A DNA stretch of 64,000 nucleotides from Prinia subflava (lineage: Eukaryota; Chordata; Aves; Passeriformes; Cisticolidae). A model generated the notes under the pieces. It saw only the letters and a list, made by a program, of their open reading frames with translations, was not told where the DNA came from and ran no database searches. The position numbers were made by a program, and so were the translations under genes. Positions 15,721-28,765 of this stretch are shown one piece after another (position 1 is the stretch's first letter; every line of letters starts with the position of its first letter). The stretch is from contig NC_086251.1 of the NCBI RefSeq assembly GCF_021018805.1, forward strand, positions 17,217,098 to 17,281,097. Reading direction: 5' to 3'.

Positions 15721-17824
15721 TGTGTATTGAATTTGGTTCATTCTGTGGCTTCCACTCAGTGTCTATAGGTATTAGTGAGCAAAGAACACTTTCAGAGTGT
15801 TTTAAGGATATTTAATGGAGCAACATTGCTTCTTTGCAGCAGTTTTAAAGAATATCATCTAAATTACTTCAAGTAATTCTTCATGTTTTCTGCATGTTTT
15901 ATCCTAAAAGAGAAACTGTCCCCTAACATTTTCTAGTTAGTACAAGACAACCCAAAGAAAACGCAACCAGAAGCTGTACAATAAAAAGAGAGTGAAAAAA
16001 ACATAAGGAAAGATGTGAATGAGCTGGTTGTTTTTCTTCAGCCATACCACAGTTCATTCTCAGGAGTCCTATAAGCAGAGACATCATTGGATAAGTTATA
16101 ACTTAAGAGCAATTTCACATGGTTCTTCTCTGACTAGAGGCAATGCTGTGGATGAGCCACTGTGTGGTAAATTCGTGCTTTTATTGTCTGGATGTGTGAA
16201 ACAAGACTTCTTCTTCCCATCCCAACATTCCTACTGGTCCCTTCAGCTTACGTGCCCTCTAAAGAAGCCCATCCATACAACTGCTCTCTAATTCTACCCA
16301 CACAGCAGGGGAGAGCCACTGTGGAAGAAGAGCAACAATCCACAAGATGAGACTTTCTCCTCCAGAGACCTGGCTTTAAGGTCTGGTTGGTCTCATTCTA
16401 ATTCCAAGAGAGGATCCCAGCACAATGGAGTCTGTTTTCCAGAGCCCAGAAATTGTCAGGTGAGCGGTGATGTGATGGGAAAGAGCTCTGCATAGTGTCT
16501 GCCAAGGGGCACCTCACATGCTGTCATACCCGGTCAAAACAAACGCTTTTAAAATTTTTTTTAACTTTACGTTTATTTTTAAATGGAATCAGCAAATCTG
16601 AATAATAAATAATGAATTTTCATTTTTTAATAAATTTAATTTCACTTCAATTTTCAAGCCAAATAGAAGTTCATGAAAATGGCCTATAAAACATATATGT
16701 CCATCTACAGTGACTAGAAAATTACTTATCAATCTATAACGTAGCAAAAAAATTTCAAGAAAGGGTGCAAGTAAATGCACATTAACTGCATTATGACTTC
16801 AATGAATGGGCAGTGGAAAAGAATGTCTTCCTAACCACAGAAGACAAATGTTGAATTTATTTTGCAAATCATCATAACTGGATGGTCACCAACTTGAAAA
16901 TGAACCTTTCTTTAAGAAAATATCTAAAATGTAGAAATGACAAATAAGGACAGGAACAATAAATCAAATCAAGATTTTGCCCTTGCTGATTCAAACCATA
17001 ATAAAAATCCAAGATTTAAATTGCCTTGATTTAAATATAAATTACATAAATTCATCAAATCTGTTTGTCAGATAATAATTCTCCTCACAGCTGTGAGATG
17101 AGCCCCACGTCAGAGCGTAACAAGAGCCTGACCTCCTCAGCATGGTCCTCACCACTTCTGCACGTAACTGGTGCCTAGAGCCTTGCTCTGTGGTTTGAGA
17201 TTCACTTTTCCTGATTTGCTGTTGAATGTGGGAACTCTTCAAGATGGGGGAACATAAGGAATTACATCAGTACTTGACATGGGCTCCAACTTTAAGACAG
17301 AGAACTGCACCAAGTGCTGGAGCTACTGAAGCAAACAAGGTAGAATCCATGCTAACCAAGAAGCAAAAAGACAGTCATATTTGCATATATAGAGGAATTT
17401 GCCCTCTCTCCTGCCCATATATAAGAAACAAAGCATGAGGTAATATCCTGGCTGCTTTTGGAAAAGCCCAGCTTTATGACACAAATTAGGATAGGATGTA
17501 GCAGAAAATAGTTTTCTCCAGTATTTTTTCTCAAGCCTCATGAACGTATTTCAAGACTACAGAGAAAATTATTTATAAAAGAGAAAATACATAACATAAC
17601 ACAGAAATACATGAACAAGAGCCCCATGGAATTGTTATTGCTGTTTACATTGGAAGACTCAACTCAAGACTAGGACTCTACTGTAATAAACATAACATAT
17701 ACAACATGTAATAGGTGCTTGGCCCTGGCTTGGGGTAGATGATTATGATCCAGACAGACAAGGCAGAGTACACCTAATTACATGCTATTTCTCTGTTTGA
17801 AGATAAAGACTTTAGTCACTAAGG

Positions 17825-17885
17825 AACTGGGCAACTTGCTGAAGGTCACACGGAAACTCCGTGGCAGGGCTGGAAACCATGCACA
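17825..17885 (-). repeat. MIR-like SINE relic
   Basis: The segments ggaactgggcaacttgctg, aaggtcacacggaaact and gtggcagggctgg follow the complement of the MIR segment that reads 'aacttgcccaaggtcacacagctagtaagtggcagagc'. About 60 bp is recognisable. It is very old. Confidence 0.5.
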
Positions 17886-18439
17886 CGCCACAGTCACATA
17901 TTAAGTTGGTGGGAGAAGGCTGCAAAAAAGCTACAAACCCACCATGAATGCATTTTCAAATGCAAACTATATGCTAGAACATAAAAAATTGGCCAGTAGA
18001 CTGTCATTTTTATAAAATTCCAGACAAACTTCATACCTACCTCCTGCTACAGGAGTATAAAAGGATAAGTACCATTTGTACCATGAGGTTCCTGACTTAC
18101 AGCAAAAAAATTGAGAGCAAAAACGGGGTGCTTTCTATAATATACGGGAATGTATAAATTTGGTGAGAAAGCTTTCAAATTTATGATCCATTTAATGAAA
18201 ACAGCAATAACAAAATTGCAACACTATTTTAAATAGGAGAAAGGATGCTGATTCCTGGAAGCAATGAAGAAACAGAAAAATACATGAAGAGAAACCTCTC
18301 TCCTCTCAGCGAGCATTTTACTGGCTCTGTTGTAGGGAAAGGAAGGGTAACACAATGACAGGCGGCACTGACAGACCAAGCTGTTGGAATGCAAAGGGTT
18401 AAGCCGGCTGTGCTGGGGAGGGATGCTGCAAACATCGGT

Positions 18440-18625
18440 GCCCGTATCAGGATGTCCCCAGCAGCAGCAGCAGGATGGCTGCCACGGCTCAGTCCGTGTC
18501 CCTCGGCGCGGGCAGCTCCGCTCTGCGCTCATGGTGCGGTGCTGGGAGCAGGGGGCGGACGGGGCTGCAAGTGCCGCTCTGCAGAGCAGCAGGAGCACCG
18601 ACCGGCACTTGCAGGGAGGTACAGA
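18440..18625. promoter_or_regulatory. CpG-rich patch inside the intron; candidate alternative promoter or regulatory element
   Basis: From 18481 to 18610 I count 13 CpG dinucleotides in about 130 bp, while the surrounding kilobases have roughly one per 100 bp or fewer. The patch is strongly GC-rich. It carries a CTCF-like core (AGCAGGGGGCGG, 18547-18558) and a perfect 12-bp inverted repeat (18565-18576 with 18603-18614). ATG codons in good context occur on both strands (plus at 18475, minus at about 18532), but neither frame looks like a known protein. A minus-strand TSS here could make a shorter BRSK2 transcript. A divergent or antisense RNA is equally possible. Confidence 0.45.
18565..18614. 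repeat. Perfect 12-bp inverted repeat with a nested 12-bp palindrome
   Basis: CTGCAAGTGCCG at 18565-18576 is exactly complementary to CGGCACTTGCAG at 18603-18614, across a 26-base loop. The palindrome GCTCTGCAGAGC at 18576-18587 sits at the left side of the loop. It could form a hairpin in RNA of either strand. Confidence 0.9.
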
Positions 18626-19929
18626 GCAATAATCTCCATCTGCATGATACAGCTTTGAATCCCTTCCTTTACAGCTCAATAGGTGCATCTGCTGCCCCTC
18701 TGCTAATCCTCAACCTTGTTTAAAATGCAGATCAGTGGAGATCATGCTTTTTCTTTCCCATTACAGACCATACCCTAAAAGAGCCTTAATCACACAGACA
18801 ATATTCTATCTCTTGCAGGGTCTGTTGCTTCATTCTTTCCTCTTGCCTTTGTTTGGAAGCCAGATCGTTGTCAGGCACTAGCAGCAGCAGAATATAATTT
18901 TGCAGTGCAAGGTTTGAAGGTAGTTGAAGCGACTATAACCTTTCCCAAAACTGTGGCAATGTAATTAGAAGGTTGCGACTGCAAAATATAAACAGCAGGG
19001 AACTCAGGTCATAAGAACCTCCTGAGAAAATGCATCCTAAACCCCTGGATATGTTGCATGATTTTAAACGTAAAAAGCAGCATCAGCAGACTTCCTTACT
19101 TGTCTTTGTCTCCCTAGCACTAATGCACCATGACATTTTTTTTAGATGTCAGAAAGTACAAGAGCTACAGAGGAAAGCTATGATTGGTTACATGACTGTA
19201 GGCTGAGAAAAATTATTTCATTCATTTCACAGAAAGAGCATATTCATGAACATACATATGTGTAAATGCTAACCTGAAATAACTAGCTCTTCCCAGGCAA
19301 TTCTACTGCCAAATGAATGACCCTGTAGGCTGAAAGGCTGTTCTTGCTGTGACGAGAAGGAGATCATGCAAGTCATCATTGTAAAAATAAGACCATAAGA
19401 ACCACTGTAGCCGAGCACTGGTCCAGCTCCAAATCTTCTAAGAAGTGACATCCCAGAGTCCTCTTTCCTATGGCAATTGCCATCAGTGCACTTCACAGGG
19501 CAGGACCAGCCTGGAATTCTCCTCATTTATGTTTATCAAAACGATTTTCTTTTCTAGCAACCTTAGACCCCACAAATAACTGTATGGCACAATACACCAA
19601 AGCTTGTCTTTCCCTGTATCTATAAACCACAGGAAGAAAGATAAGCAAACCAATAATTTTACCAATCAGGGTATGTCTGTCTTTCACAAATGTACTGCGT
19701 ATGGTGGAAAGGAGGGCAAAGGAATTCTTCTTGTGTTCTTACCTTCTAAGAAATATGTTCACGGCATGGTGATAAAACATAGCACAGCACTTCCCCTACC
19801 ACAGAGAGCAGGATAGATACTGAAAGATTAAAAAACACACAAGGGAGGATGTGACTAAGAGGGATGTACTCCTTGCCATTGATACTTGCTGAGCCACCAG
19901 ATTTCCAAGAAACCAGCTGAGGATAATTC

Positions 19930-20080
19930 ACTGCTTGCAAGAGTTCAAGATGCCACCTGGACTTTGGTAAGTCCCAGACTTTCCATTCTGAAATAGCAGC
20001 TGCTCTGCAGGGACCCTCTGCTGTATCAGAGCCAACTGGGCATCACGGAGGGTCTTGAATGGTATGATCCTATGAGCAGA
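19930..20080 (+). mobile_element. Probable CR1 3'-end fragment
   Basis: The order gcaagagttcaagatgcc, acctggactttgg, then ggagggtcttgaatgg and atgatcctatgag resembles the sense-strand 3' end of CR1 ('ttcaagacccgcctggac ... ggtcttttccaacc ... atgattctatg'). The middle is diverged. It is opposite in orientation to the better CR1 copies in this window. Confidence 0.48.
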
Positions 20081-20395
20081 CACGGCCCACAACCATTCAT
20101 CTCATTTCTCACCATAAATCAAATGCTCTGCCTGTTTCATAAGCCCAGGCAGGTGCTCTGCTAACCACTGACTTCTTAGACAGCAGGAAACCCAATATAT
20201 TCTGCTTGACTTACACATCTGTACATTAATTGTTGGAAGTAGCAGTCCCATTATTCACAGCCTCACTCATTTGAACTCACAGGAGTCCTCAACAGTAGGT
20301 CTGTGTCTGCTAGATTTGCTGATCAAGGACAGCTCAGCACGTGGTCCACTTCTGCCAGTTGGCATCACAGCAATTAAAGGGGGGAAAAGACTATG

Positions 20396-20530
20396 GGACG
20401 AGTCATTCCATCGGCGCAGAAATGCATTTATTATTTGACTCATTATGGAGACACAATGTGATTTTCAATTAGCTGTCCAAGGGTATGATCGAACACAAGA
20501 TACTTTAATTATGTATTTCATGGACATGCT
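20396..20530. promoter_or_regulatory. Candidate conserved non-coding element (enhancer-like)
   Basis: This compact block combines retained CpGs (gacgag, atcggcgcag, gatcgaac) with dense factor-like motifs. These are ttattatttgactcattatgg with a perfect AP-1 TGACTCA at 20436-20442, tttcaattagctg with a homeodomain ATTA core, and actttaattatg. There is no repeat and no coding frame. The texture is that of vertebrate conserved non-coding DNA, but conservation cannot be tested here. Confidence 0.35.
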
Positions 20531-23500
20531 TCAAAGGTGTAGTTTTCACTCTCAAAATAATTAGCTGCATGCAGAGGCAACTTAGAGGGTTCCTGAGAGC
20601 CCGTGGTTACTTTCCTTCAAGAAACAAAAGAGTTATCTAAGTACCCTGAAGAGCAAAGGCCTCCTGGCTGCTATATCCATCCAGAATCACAGGTGCCTGT
20701 GGGTGCACCTAAAGCTGTGTTCCCAAGGAACTATGGAAAGTGGCCAATGGCTGCCAGATGTAATGGTCATCCTTGAGAAGCAGCCCCCTGGGAGCATTAG
20801 GTCCTGCAAGGAAGTCTTTGATGAAGCATCCCGGGATGCACATCCACATCTCCACACGGACCTCCCAAATCAAATCCGGGAAAGCAGAAGTGAAGCAGAA
20901 TAAAGCAAAAGATAGGGAAAGGCTGGAGAAAACCAACAAAGCTGAGTCACATTCACTTCTCTCACTGAACAGCAATGCTGACCAACAGCAGCAGTGTTTC
21001 ATTTGGTATTTGTATAAGCAGCAGTAAACTACTACCTCCTGATGAAAAAGGCTATGAAACAAGTTTTCTCCGATTAACAAAGCCTCCCAGGACTACTTAC
21101 ACACTGTCCCCTCCTAATGAGGGCACCCAAAGTCAAAATCCATTTCTCCTTTATAATTAACGTCTGTAATTACTGGTCTACAACACTCTGCCTTAACTAA
21201 TGCCACTACTCACAACAGCAAACATTTATATCTGCACTTTTGTGCATATTAGATGCAAAGAATGCCAGTTTCATAGTGAAAAAATCTTTTTTTCTTTTTC
21301 TCTCATATATGAATACCAGATTTCCATTTCAACCACTGGTTTAAGTGTCTAAGTACTCCAAAGAGCGTCTAGAGAGAAGGTTAAATTTTGACACCCTTCA
21401 CAAACCTATATGAATAGAACTGGTTTTCTTGCTACAAACAGCAGTGACTTGAAGATAATGATGTCTACCAAGGTGGCCAGGTGACATACACTGCAACATA
21501 CGTAGAATCGTTTTCCTTAAACATCCATCCTGGAGCTGCTGAAAATAGTGCCAAAAGGAATTAGAAACACTAATTGAAAGGGTTAAAATGGCAAATGTAA
21601 ATGTTGCTAGGGGATGCTTATTGTTCCCACCACAAAAATGCCGTATGACATCTCTCCCAAGAAACAGTCAACCTGAACACTAACTCCCCAATAATGCAAT
21701 TATCTGTGTCAATGTCAAGACAGGGCTCTGCCCCTTCACATCCATTGTCACATATATTTATCTCCTGTATCACAGCAGTCCTGCTGGCCTTAGAAAAGAG
21801 ATCCCTTGGTGGAAATGAGGCCTGACAGAAAAACAAAGAACAGATTTTGAATGCACAGAGGCGCCTTTTGTAATTAAGGAGCTTGGGTGTTTTTCCTGTA
21901 GGTGTTTATAAGAGGTTAATTTGTTTGTTTGTGAAACTACTAAGCTTCAGGGAAGCATTTAAAAATGGTTAGTTCTTAAAATTTAAAGAGATTTTTCCAC
22001 CACTGAGTTCTCTGTAAATTATCACTTAGGGACTGGAAGGAGGTAGCATGAACCTTCAGAACATGCAAAATGGTGATGGGTACCACACAGGCAGAAAACT
22101 AAAATTTCTCTATGCATCCTTGCTGTCTCACAGCCTGATTAGCTGGGTGATCCTCAGCACCAGTGAAAATGTCAGTGAATCTTACTGATATCAAGTGCCT
22201 GTTTACATGAAGGATGGGTAGTTCAGTATGTAAGAGACAGTTAATAAAGCAGAGAAAAAATAACTTAGCAACTTCAATCTCTAGACGGGTCACGTGTTGT
22301 AGTTCTACATACAATTTAAACTCACAGCAACTGTCCTGTGGGAACACTCATTCAAGTGCATCAGTCAACACAGACCTAATTACCCCAAAGTCCTTTTGAA
22401 TTCAGGCCTCAATCTTCCTACGACTTTGTTTTTTCACTGGTAATATAAATCTGTCACACAGAAATACTAAGGATTAATATACCAGGGTTGGTGAAATGTC
22501 AGAAGTATTTCTAAGGTGTTTCAATAAAGGCTCCTTTTCTTTCTCCTTAGAACTGTGCAGGGAAGATAATTTGCTGACCTTGCTATTTCTGAGTCTCGTA
22601 CAGCGGAAGATGTGGAGAGTCCATCAATTCCCAGTGACGGCTCCACACTTGCAACATGTCCACCCCAAGTCCATAATTCAATCTTTGCATAACACATCCC
22701 TCAGAATGCGTTACGCCCTTTCATACTAGAGTGGGTCAGCAAATGGAGTAAGCATATGTGTCCCTTTTTGCAAAAATTTATACCTTCACTTAGGCAAGTA
22801 ACTTTCCTTTCAAACTCACGTAACAGGCAGACTGCACACGGCTAAGTCCGGTCTAATCCTACATGTGCCATTTTTAATTGCTTAAATTGATGGATTATTT
22901 ACTTCAGTGATTTCCTTCCCAAGTTACCTCTTAAATGTGTATTTCACAAAGCAGCAGCTAGTCGGTGGTGGCCAGCATCTCTGAGCACATGCCACTGTGA
23001 GAGAGAAACATTCCTTTGTCCTTCAGACACAGTTCTGAGATCCCCAGTTACATAAACCATAACCATGTTGTGCAAGTTATTATGACAGTAAATGTTCTTG
23101 TCATTTGTCCTTTACCGTTTATTCCTATTGTCTGTATCAGAAGTCCTTCTCCATCATACCAGGAAATCAGCAATTTCCTTTCCAAACAGCCCACCAGAAT
23201 TTATAGCTATGTACTGAAGGATGTATCAGCCTTTGCAACCTATGCATTTATGTTGGAGATACCAACAGCAGTAAAACAAGTGAGTTCAAGTCAATAAATA
23301 AAAGAGATGCAAGTGAAAAAATAAATAATCTGATCTTGGTTAAAAGCATGAGAACAAGGAGAAGACTAATTGAGATTGGTGGAATGACTTACGGGTTAAA
23401 TCAGTACTAGCAAGGGAGGACTACAATCACCCTTTGCAAGCAATTGAGAACACAGACTAGCATTGCACTGCCTGACAAGTTGATAACTCATCTCCAGAGT

Positions 23501-23776
23501 GGAAGGAAAATATGCCAAAGATTTTAACCAGCTGAGAAAGCCAAGGGCCTAAAAAGTGCATATATTTCATTCACTTACAGAATGGGAAATCCACCTTTAG
23601 ACCTCTGCCTCCTATTGCTCGGTCTACAGATTAATTTTAAGCTTATTTTGAAATTTAAAATATCCCAAGGATATACATTTCAGTCTACAGAGCAGAAAAG
23701 CATTACCAATTAATGACTGGGATCCCTTTACTGGAGACAGTCAAGCTCTAAGCCTTCTCTGAAGGATACAGAGTGC

Positions 23777-23791
23777 ATACACACACACACA
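23777..23791 (+). repeat. Short (AC)n microsatellite
   Basis: About seven AC units follow gtgcat. It is short and probably little polymorphic. Confidence 0.7.
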
Positions 23792-26067
23792 AGATTATGC
23801 AAATCAAAAACCCATCACATTATGCAAACAAAAATTACTCTACTACACACAAGCTCATGTTAGTCTTTATGACAGTCACACCACAGGAAACCCAACTTTC
23901 ACCAAATTAAAAAAAAAAAATCATTTTTGTGCTGTTGAAGGAGATTCTATGGCTACACACACATCTCATCTCCACCAACTTGCAAACACAGCTCTAAAGG
24001 CTTCTTACCACAGCATGATTTTCACCAGAGCTGCAACCAAACATGGGGCAGTAAGGACCATAATATGCTGTCCATTATGCCAGTGTAAAGCAAGAATAGC
24101 TCCAAGTTTGCAGAAGAGCAGCACTGAATCTATTCAAAGACTGTCTACAGTGCCATGGGTTTTCCTGTTTCCTCACGATTTTTGTATCAAAATTTTAACA
24201 CTAAGAACAGTGTGCTTGTGACCTCCTTGTATCATTATCAGTGATTCTCATTTCAGGGAAAGGTTTGGGGAAGATTCTCTGGCTTTTGAGCATTCAAGTC
24301 ATCTGTCCCCTCCAACCCTAGGTCTCTTTAAAGTAGACAGACTGGTTTCCTATTGGCTGAGGTAGCGCAAAAATCTGAACTGTCCATACCACCTATCTCA
24401 AGTCTGAGGTACCACGAAGTTTTAATGACATGGTCCTAATGAAAGTAGTTGCAGCTGTTCATAAAGGGGTTTCTTAATGGGCTCCAAGGCATATGACTGA
24501 GCTCACAGTTTTGTACCAGTTTTATGCAGGGTTCCCCTTCATTAAGCCACTTCTTTAGTATGAGCTGTCATATTCAAAGTCCTTTATGAATTAGGAGCCT
24601 TCTCGACTGACTTCAACAGCATCTGGCTTCATGGAAGGAATCAGGTCCCTGCTGTGAAGTGTTTCAGCCCAGTAGCTCTGTCTCAAATCTGTCAAAATTG
24701 GACAGGACTCCTGAGAATTTTATTAGGATTGGGCACAAACAACACCTTGAGGGCAAGCTAGATGAATCCAAGGCCCATAAGGTAAGATACACTACTGAGT
24801 AAATCACTGGACATTTTGAATTGCTACAGAACAGAGGTTCTCTGTCTAGATTTCAAAAAGCAGAATTCACTCCAGATCTGGGTGTATTTGCTGAAAAAAT
24901 AATCGTTGAGTCCCACTCAATGAAAAGGATTTGAAAAGAAGCATTATAAGAGAGCATCTTTAAAACAAAACCAAACCAATAAGTATGAGGTGAATTTTCC
25001 ACTTCTAAGAAAATTTGCTGGTGGAGGTTAACAGCAAAACCAATAGCATTTCACTCTTCTGGATACCATCTAATCCTCAATCAATTCTCTAATTTCAGCT
25101 GAGTTGAAAAAAATGTTTACACTAAAAAATAAAACAACAAAACCCATCAACAACAGCAACAAAATCCTGAAGGAAAAAAATACCTACATTTCTGGCAATG
25201 TCCTCCTACTTGTCAAGCACCAGGAAAGCCTGCCAGATATTAAAGTAACTTAAGAGTGCTCCATTTGATCTGCATATCATACCACAGAAGCATCACTAAA
25301 TCTATGTCCAGTCCATGGAAATCACACTGGCAGGAAATCTTCCCTTCAGGCAAACTCAGCTAAAAGGCTTCAGTAGCACTCAACATCTTTTGGCCAGTCT
25401 ACCAAGCTCAATGTTTTCTGTACAAAAGTGCCTAAATAATAAAGCCAGTGAATAGGCAGCAGAAGCAGCTAGGAGAACTGTTTCCACAGTGAAAAGCATG
25501 AAAAATGCTCCAGGAGTCACAAACGTCCTTTACTCTTGTTGTTAACTGGGAGCTGCACATCTGTGCTTCCTTTGAAGAGACTGGATTTTTCTACCTCCTA
25601 TCCCTAAACATCTTCCTTCCAGCCTCTACAAATGCAAACCTCTAACAGTTCCAGGCTTCCCCACTGTGCTCTGACACATCTGCCTTGGCCGAAGTTATAC
25701 TCTGGATGCTTTCAAAGCTGCTTAAAGGTCCCCTTAAAAGAAAAGTGATATAATTTAAAATTCTAAATCATCCCAATAAACTGAAGTGGTGCTACACACC
25801 CTGATGAAAAGAGGGAATCAGAACACATGGCCTCAAACTCAGATTTCTACAAATCAAGGTAGAAAAATAAGGATCTGTCTCTGGCAAGTGGCCAGGGTAT
25901 CTACTGCCTGCCATGTAACAGTGCAAATCCACCCTGAAACCCAAATAATAAGCAGAGTGAGAACCAGAAAGAAACAGTTCAGTTTTCCAGACAGATGAAT
26001 GGCCAACTGAGCCACTTTTCAGGATTTTGCTTTCCAAACTAAAAAAGCAGTTCCAAGGGCTGGAGGT

Positions 26068-26099
26068 AAAAAAAAAAAAACAGAAAAAGAAAAAAAAGA
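26068..26099 (+). repeat. A-rich low-complexity tract
   Basis: A run of twelve A is followed by cag and two further A runs broken by single G. No SINE or retrocopy body was recognised upstream of it. Confidence 0.7.
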
Positions 26100-27214
26100 A
26101 CTCAGCAGTAGCTGTTCAAAGAGATATCTTAAAATCTCTTATGAATAAAAGTTATTTTTGTCTAAAAAGAGGATGTTCTTTTTCTATTGCCTCCCAGCCT
26201 CCTTCCAAATCTGCTGACAAAGAAAGATGAATGGGAACTGCAGTATCAGAAAGTGCCTACAAGGACTTGAGTTTCGCAGGTGGAGATGCAAGATCGAGGA
26301 ACTAGGGGGTCAAATCACCACATCATATACTTGAATCAAACATCAGATTAAAAATTCTCTTTCTGGACTTGGTGCCTGGAAACCCTTGTATGAAGCAGAG
26401 GTGATGGATAATGGCAGATCAGCATTCTCAGTCTATTCCCTGATCTGACCTGATGTTAAGAAAAATGGCTGGGGGACTCCTATCCACCGATGAATAAATC
26501 TGAGCTTAACTCAGCAATATACTTAACCAAATTTCAATCTATGGCACTTGGAGATAAGCAGTCCTGTAAATTAATAGCTTTGTTTTTCTAAAATCAGAAC
26601 AAAGAAGGAGCTCTACAGCTAACGATGGACAAGACATTTCAGTCGAGATTATTTTTCACAATCCAGTCTGCAGATTTGGTAACAATAAGATACTTTCAAA
26701 TTCACATCTTTCTGCCAGTTTAGAACATTATTTAAAACAATAAATTGAAAAACATGCCTTTTCTGAAATCTATTTTTACATTTATTTTTGCCCAGAACAT
26801 GCTTATCTGTACCACTGACATTTCACACACATGATTTAAAGTGTCTAATTTTACTACTTTTCCATTATTTTGGCTCTCTCCTCCCCTTGACAAGCCTAAA
26901 GAATAATAGATGTAAAGGAAAAAAAAAATCTATGTTGCTAGTACAGTGTCTGATAAAATAAAACCAATTCAGATAGGCTTTTTCTTTTTTTACCCCACAA
27001 CATGCAATAGGATTAACATTCTCCCTAGAAAGACGTACTTTTCTTCTAGGTTACAGAGCCATCTGACTGTAATTTGACTCAAAAACAAGCCCTCCAACTC
27101 TTGACCACCTCCCAGTATAGCACTGGAAAACATCTAGGTCACATAATCCTGTCTCATCCAATTTGGATGCAGCTCTTCCAAGGATATAAATTCATTAGAG
27201 AGACAGATTGTAAA

Positions 27215-27232
27215 CAAACACACACACACACA
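27215..27232 (+). repeat. (CA)n microsatellite
   Basis: About eight uninterrupted CA units occur after taaacaaa. Confidence 0.75.
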
Positions 27233-28599
27233 AGAAAAAAATATGCAGACAGATCCTGCCTGCTCACCCTGCATATATATGACTACTTGACCCAGAAAGT
27301 AAAGGTATCACCATCTAGTCACTGGGTCAGAGTCCTCCACCTATATAAATAACTCGAGAAATTTAGCCTCCCTACCACATCATAGAATGTCACAGCATTT
27401 CAGAGGAGATTGTGGTTCCCTCAGATTTGTTGTTTATTTGGTTATTCCTAAAAAGCCAAGCTGCCAGTCTTACAGTGAATTAATGTTTCACTTCACTGAG
27501 AGCCCCAGTGGATTCCTGGTGACATCTCTAAAGGGATGATGGTAAGCAAACAGTACTGAGGACATCAGTATCAGATTATTATGGATTATTTCTGAGAGAT
27601 TTGATCAGTCAACAATTAATAAAAATTGTGAATACACAACCCACAGATACTGGTTAGCTGTGTTTATCTTGAGAGTTAGACCCCCATCAGTTGATCCCCT
27701 ATAAAAGAATACCTTAATTTTGCCAATCAACTGAGCACAGGTTTCAAATTTAGAAGATCTAAAGGAAAAGCCTGGGCCTTTGGACCTCTCATAGAAAGCT
27801 ACAACTTTATGAAGTAGGAAACAATGTCATGTTAGGCATTTAAAAGTACTTGCAATTTTTTTTTCTTTTAGTCACATATGACTTACCCAAGACATGAACT
27901 GTAAAAACAACCAAGTTGTAAGATGCTGTCAACCCAAAAAGAATACAGATCTGTTTTCCTCTTGCAACTTGCAGTCAAAATTGCAATTGTAAAGGTATTT
28001 TTGTATCACTGATATGTCCATTAAATTCCCTCTGTGCCAGGGCTCCCAGGGAGTTTCAATCTAACCACTACATCATGCACAGCTCTGCCATGTGGATTAC
28101 TGAATTTATTGGTTTGTTATTTTCTGTCATCATTACAAACAAAGACACAAAGTAATTCATTGGGCAGACACAGCACTCTTGCTCATGCTGCTGTCTAGCA
28201 CAATTAATTACCTGTGCCAGTCTTGGAAAAGCTGATCATCTCACTATTCCCTGTCCCACAGCAAGCATATCTCTCAGTAAATAATTCTGAACAAACACAG
28301 GAAGCACGTTAAGTCAATATTCTGCCATTCTACACACATTTCATTCATTATAACAAAGAAGAAAGAGGAACAAGTGAAAACCAAAGCTCCTAAGTTTGTC
28401 CATAGTAATTTAAAAGCCAAGAAATCATTTAATTGAAGATAAACAGATGTGTTTCCTTGACACATGCAGCACTTTCTAATATTTTCCATAGAAAATTCCT
28501 GAAACCTCTGAATACTGACTTTTATTCAATCCAACTTTGTTATCCAAAACAAACTCCACTTCTCTGCCATATGCTCAAGGAGCACAGGGAATCCTACAT

Positions 28600-28765
28600 T
28601 GCCAACATTAGGCGCTCATCCGTTGTTGCAATAAGCCTGAGATATCACAGGATGCATTCCCATCTGCTTTTGAATTTTGCTTCAGCTAGCAAGGCTAATA
28701 AATTCCCCAATTTGCCCCCTCGATTCCTTTGGGAGCAGTATGCGTGTCAAATCCAACGTGGCCAG
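28600..28765. promoter_or_regulatory. Candidate conserved non-coding element
   Basis: Motifs of mixed complexity with retained CpGs (ggcgctcatccgttg, ccctcgattcc, tatgcgtgtc, caacgtgg) surround ctagcaaggctaataaatt. The block is flanked by plainer AT-rich DNA. It lies in the longest plus-strand open frame of the window (28433-28963, 176 codons from a TTG). That frame has no protein resemblance, and the low stop density is better explained by composition. Confidence 0.3.

Noticed and set aside
17500..17540. gttttctccag stretch, considered as part of the missing glycine-loop exon
   Set aside because: Translated on the minus strand it gives ILEKT but not the flanking PYR or LGKG residues, and no splice donor follows.
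18224..18688. 154-codon minus-strand frame through the CpG-rich patch, with an internal ATG in good context
   Set aside because: The peptide is Cys/Ser/Pro-rich with no resemblance to the BRSK2 N-terminus or any family. The DNA patch is kept as regulatory, not as coding.
27380..27420. catagaatgtcacagcatttc, considered as a CR1 3' end
   Set aside because: Only the first nine bases match the CR1 terminal repeat; the following sequence does not continue the element.
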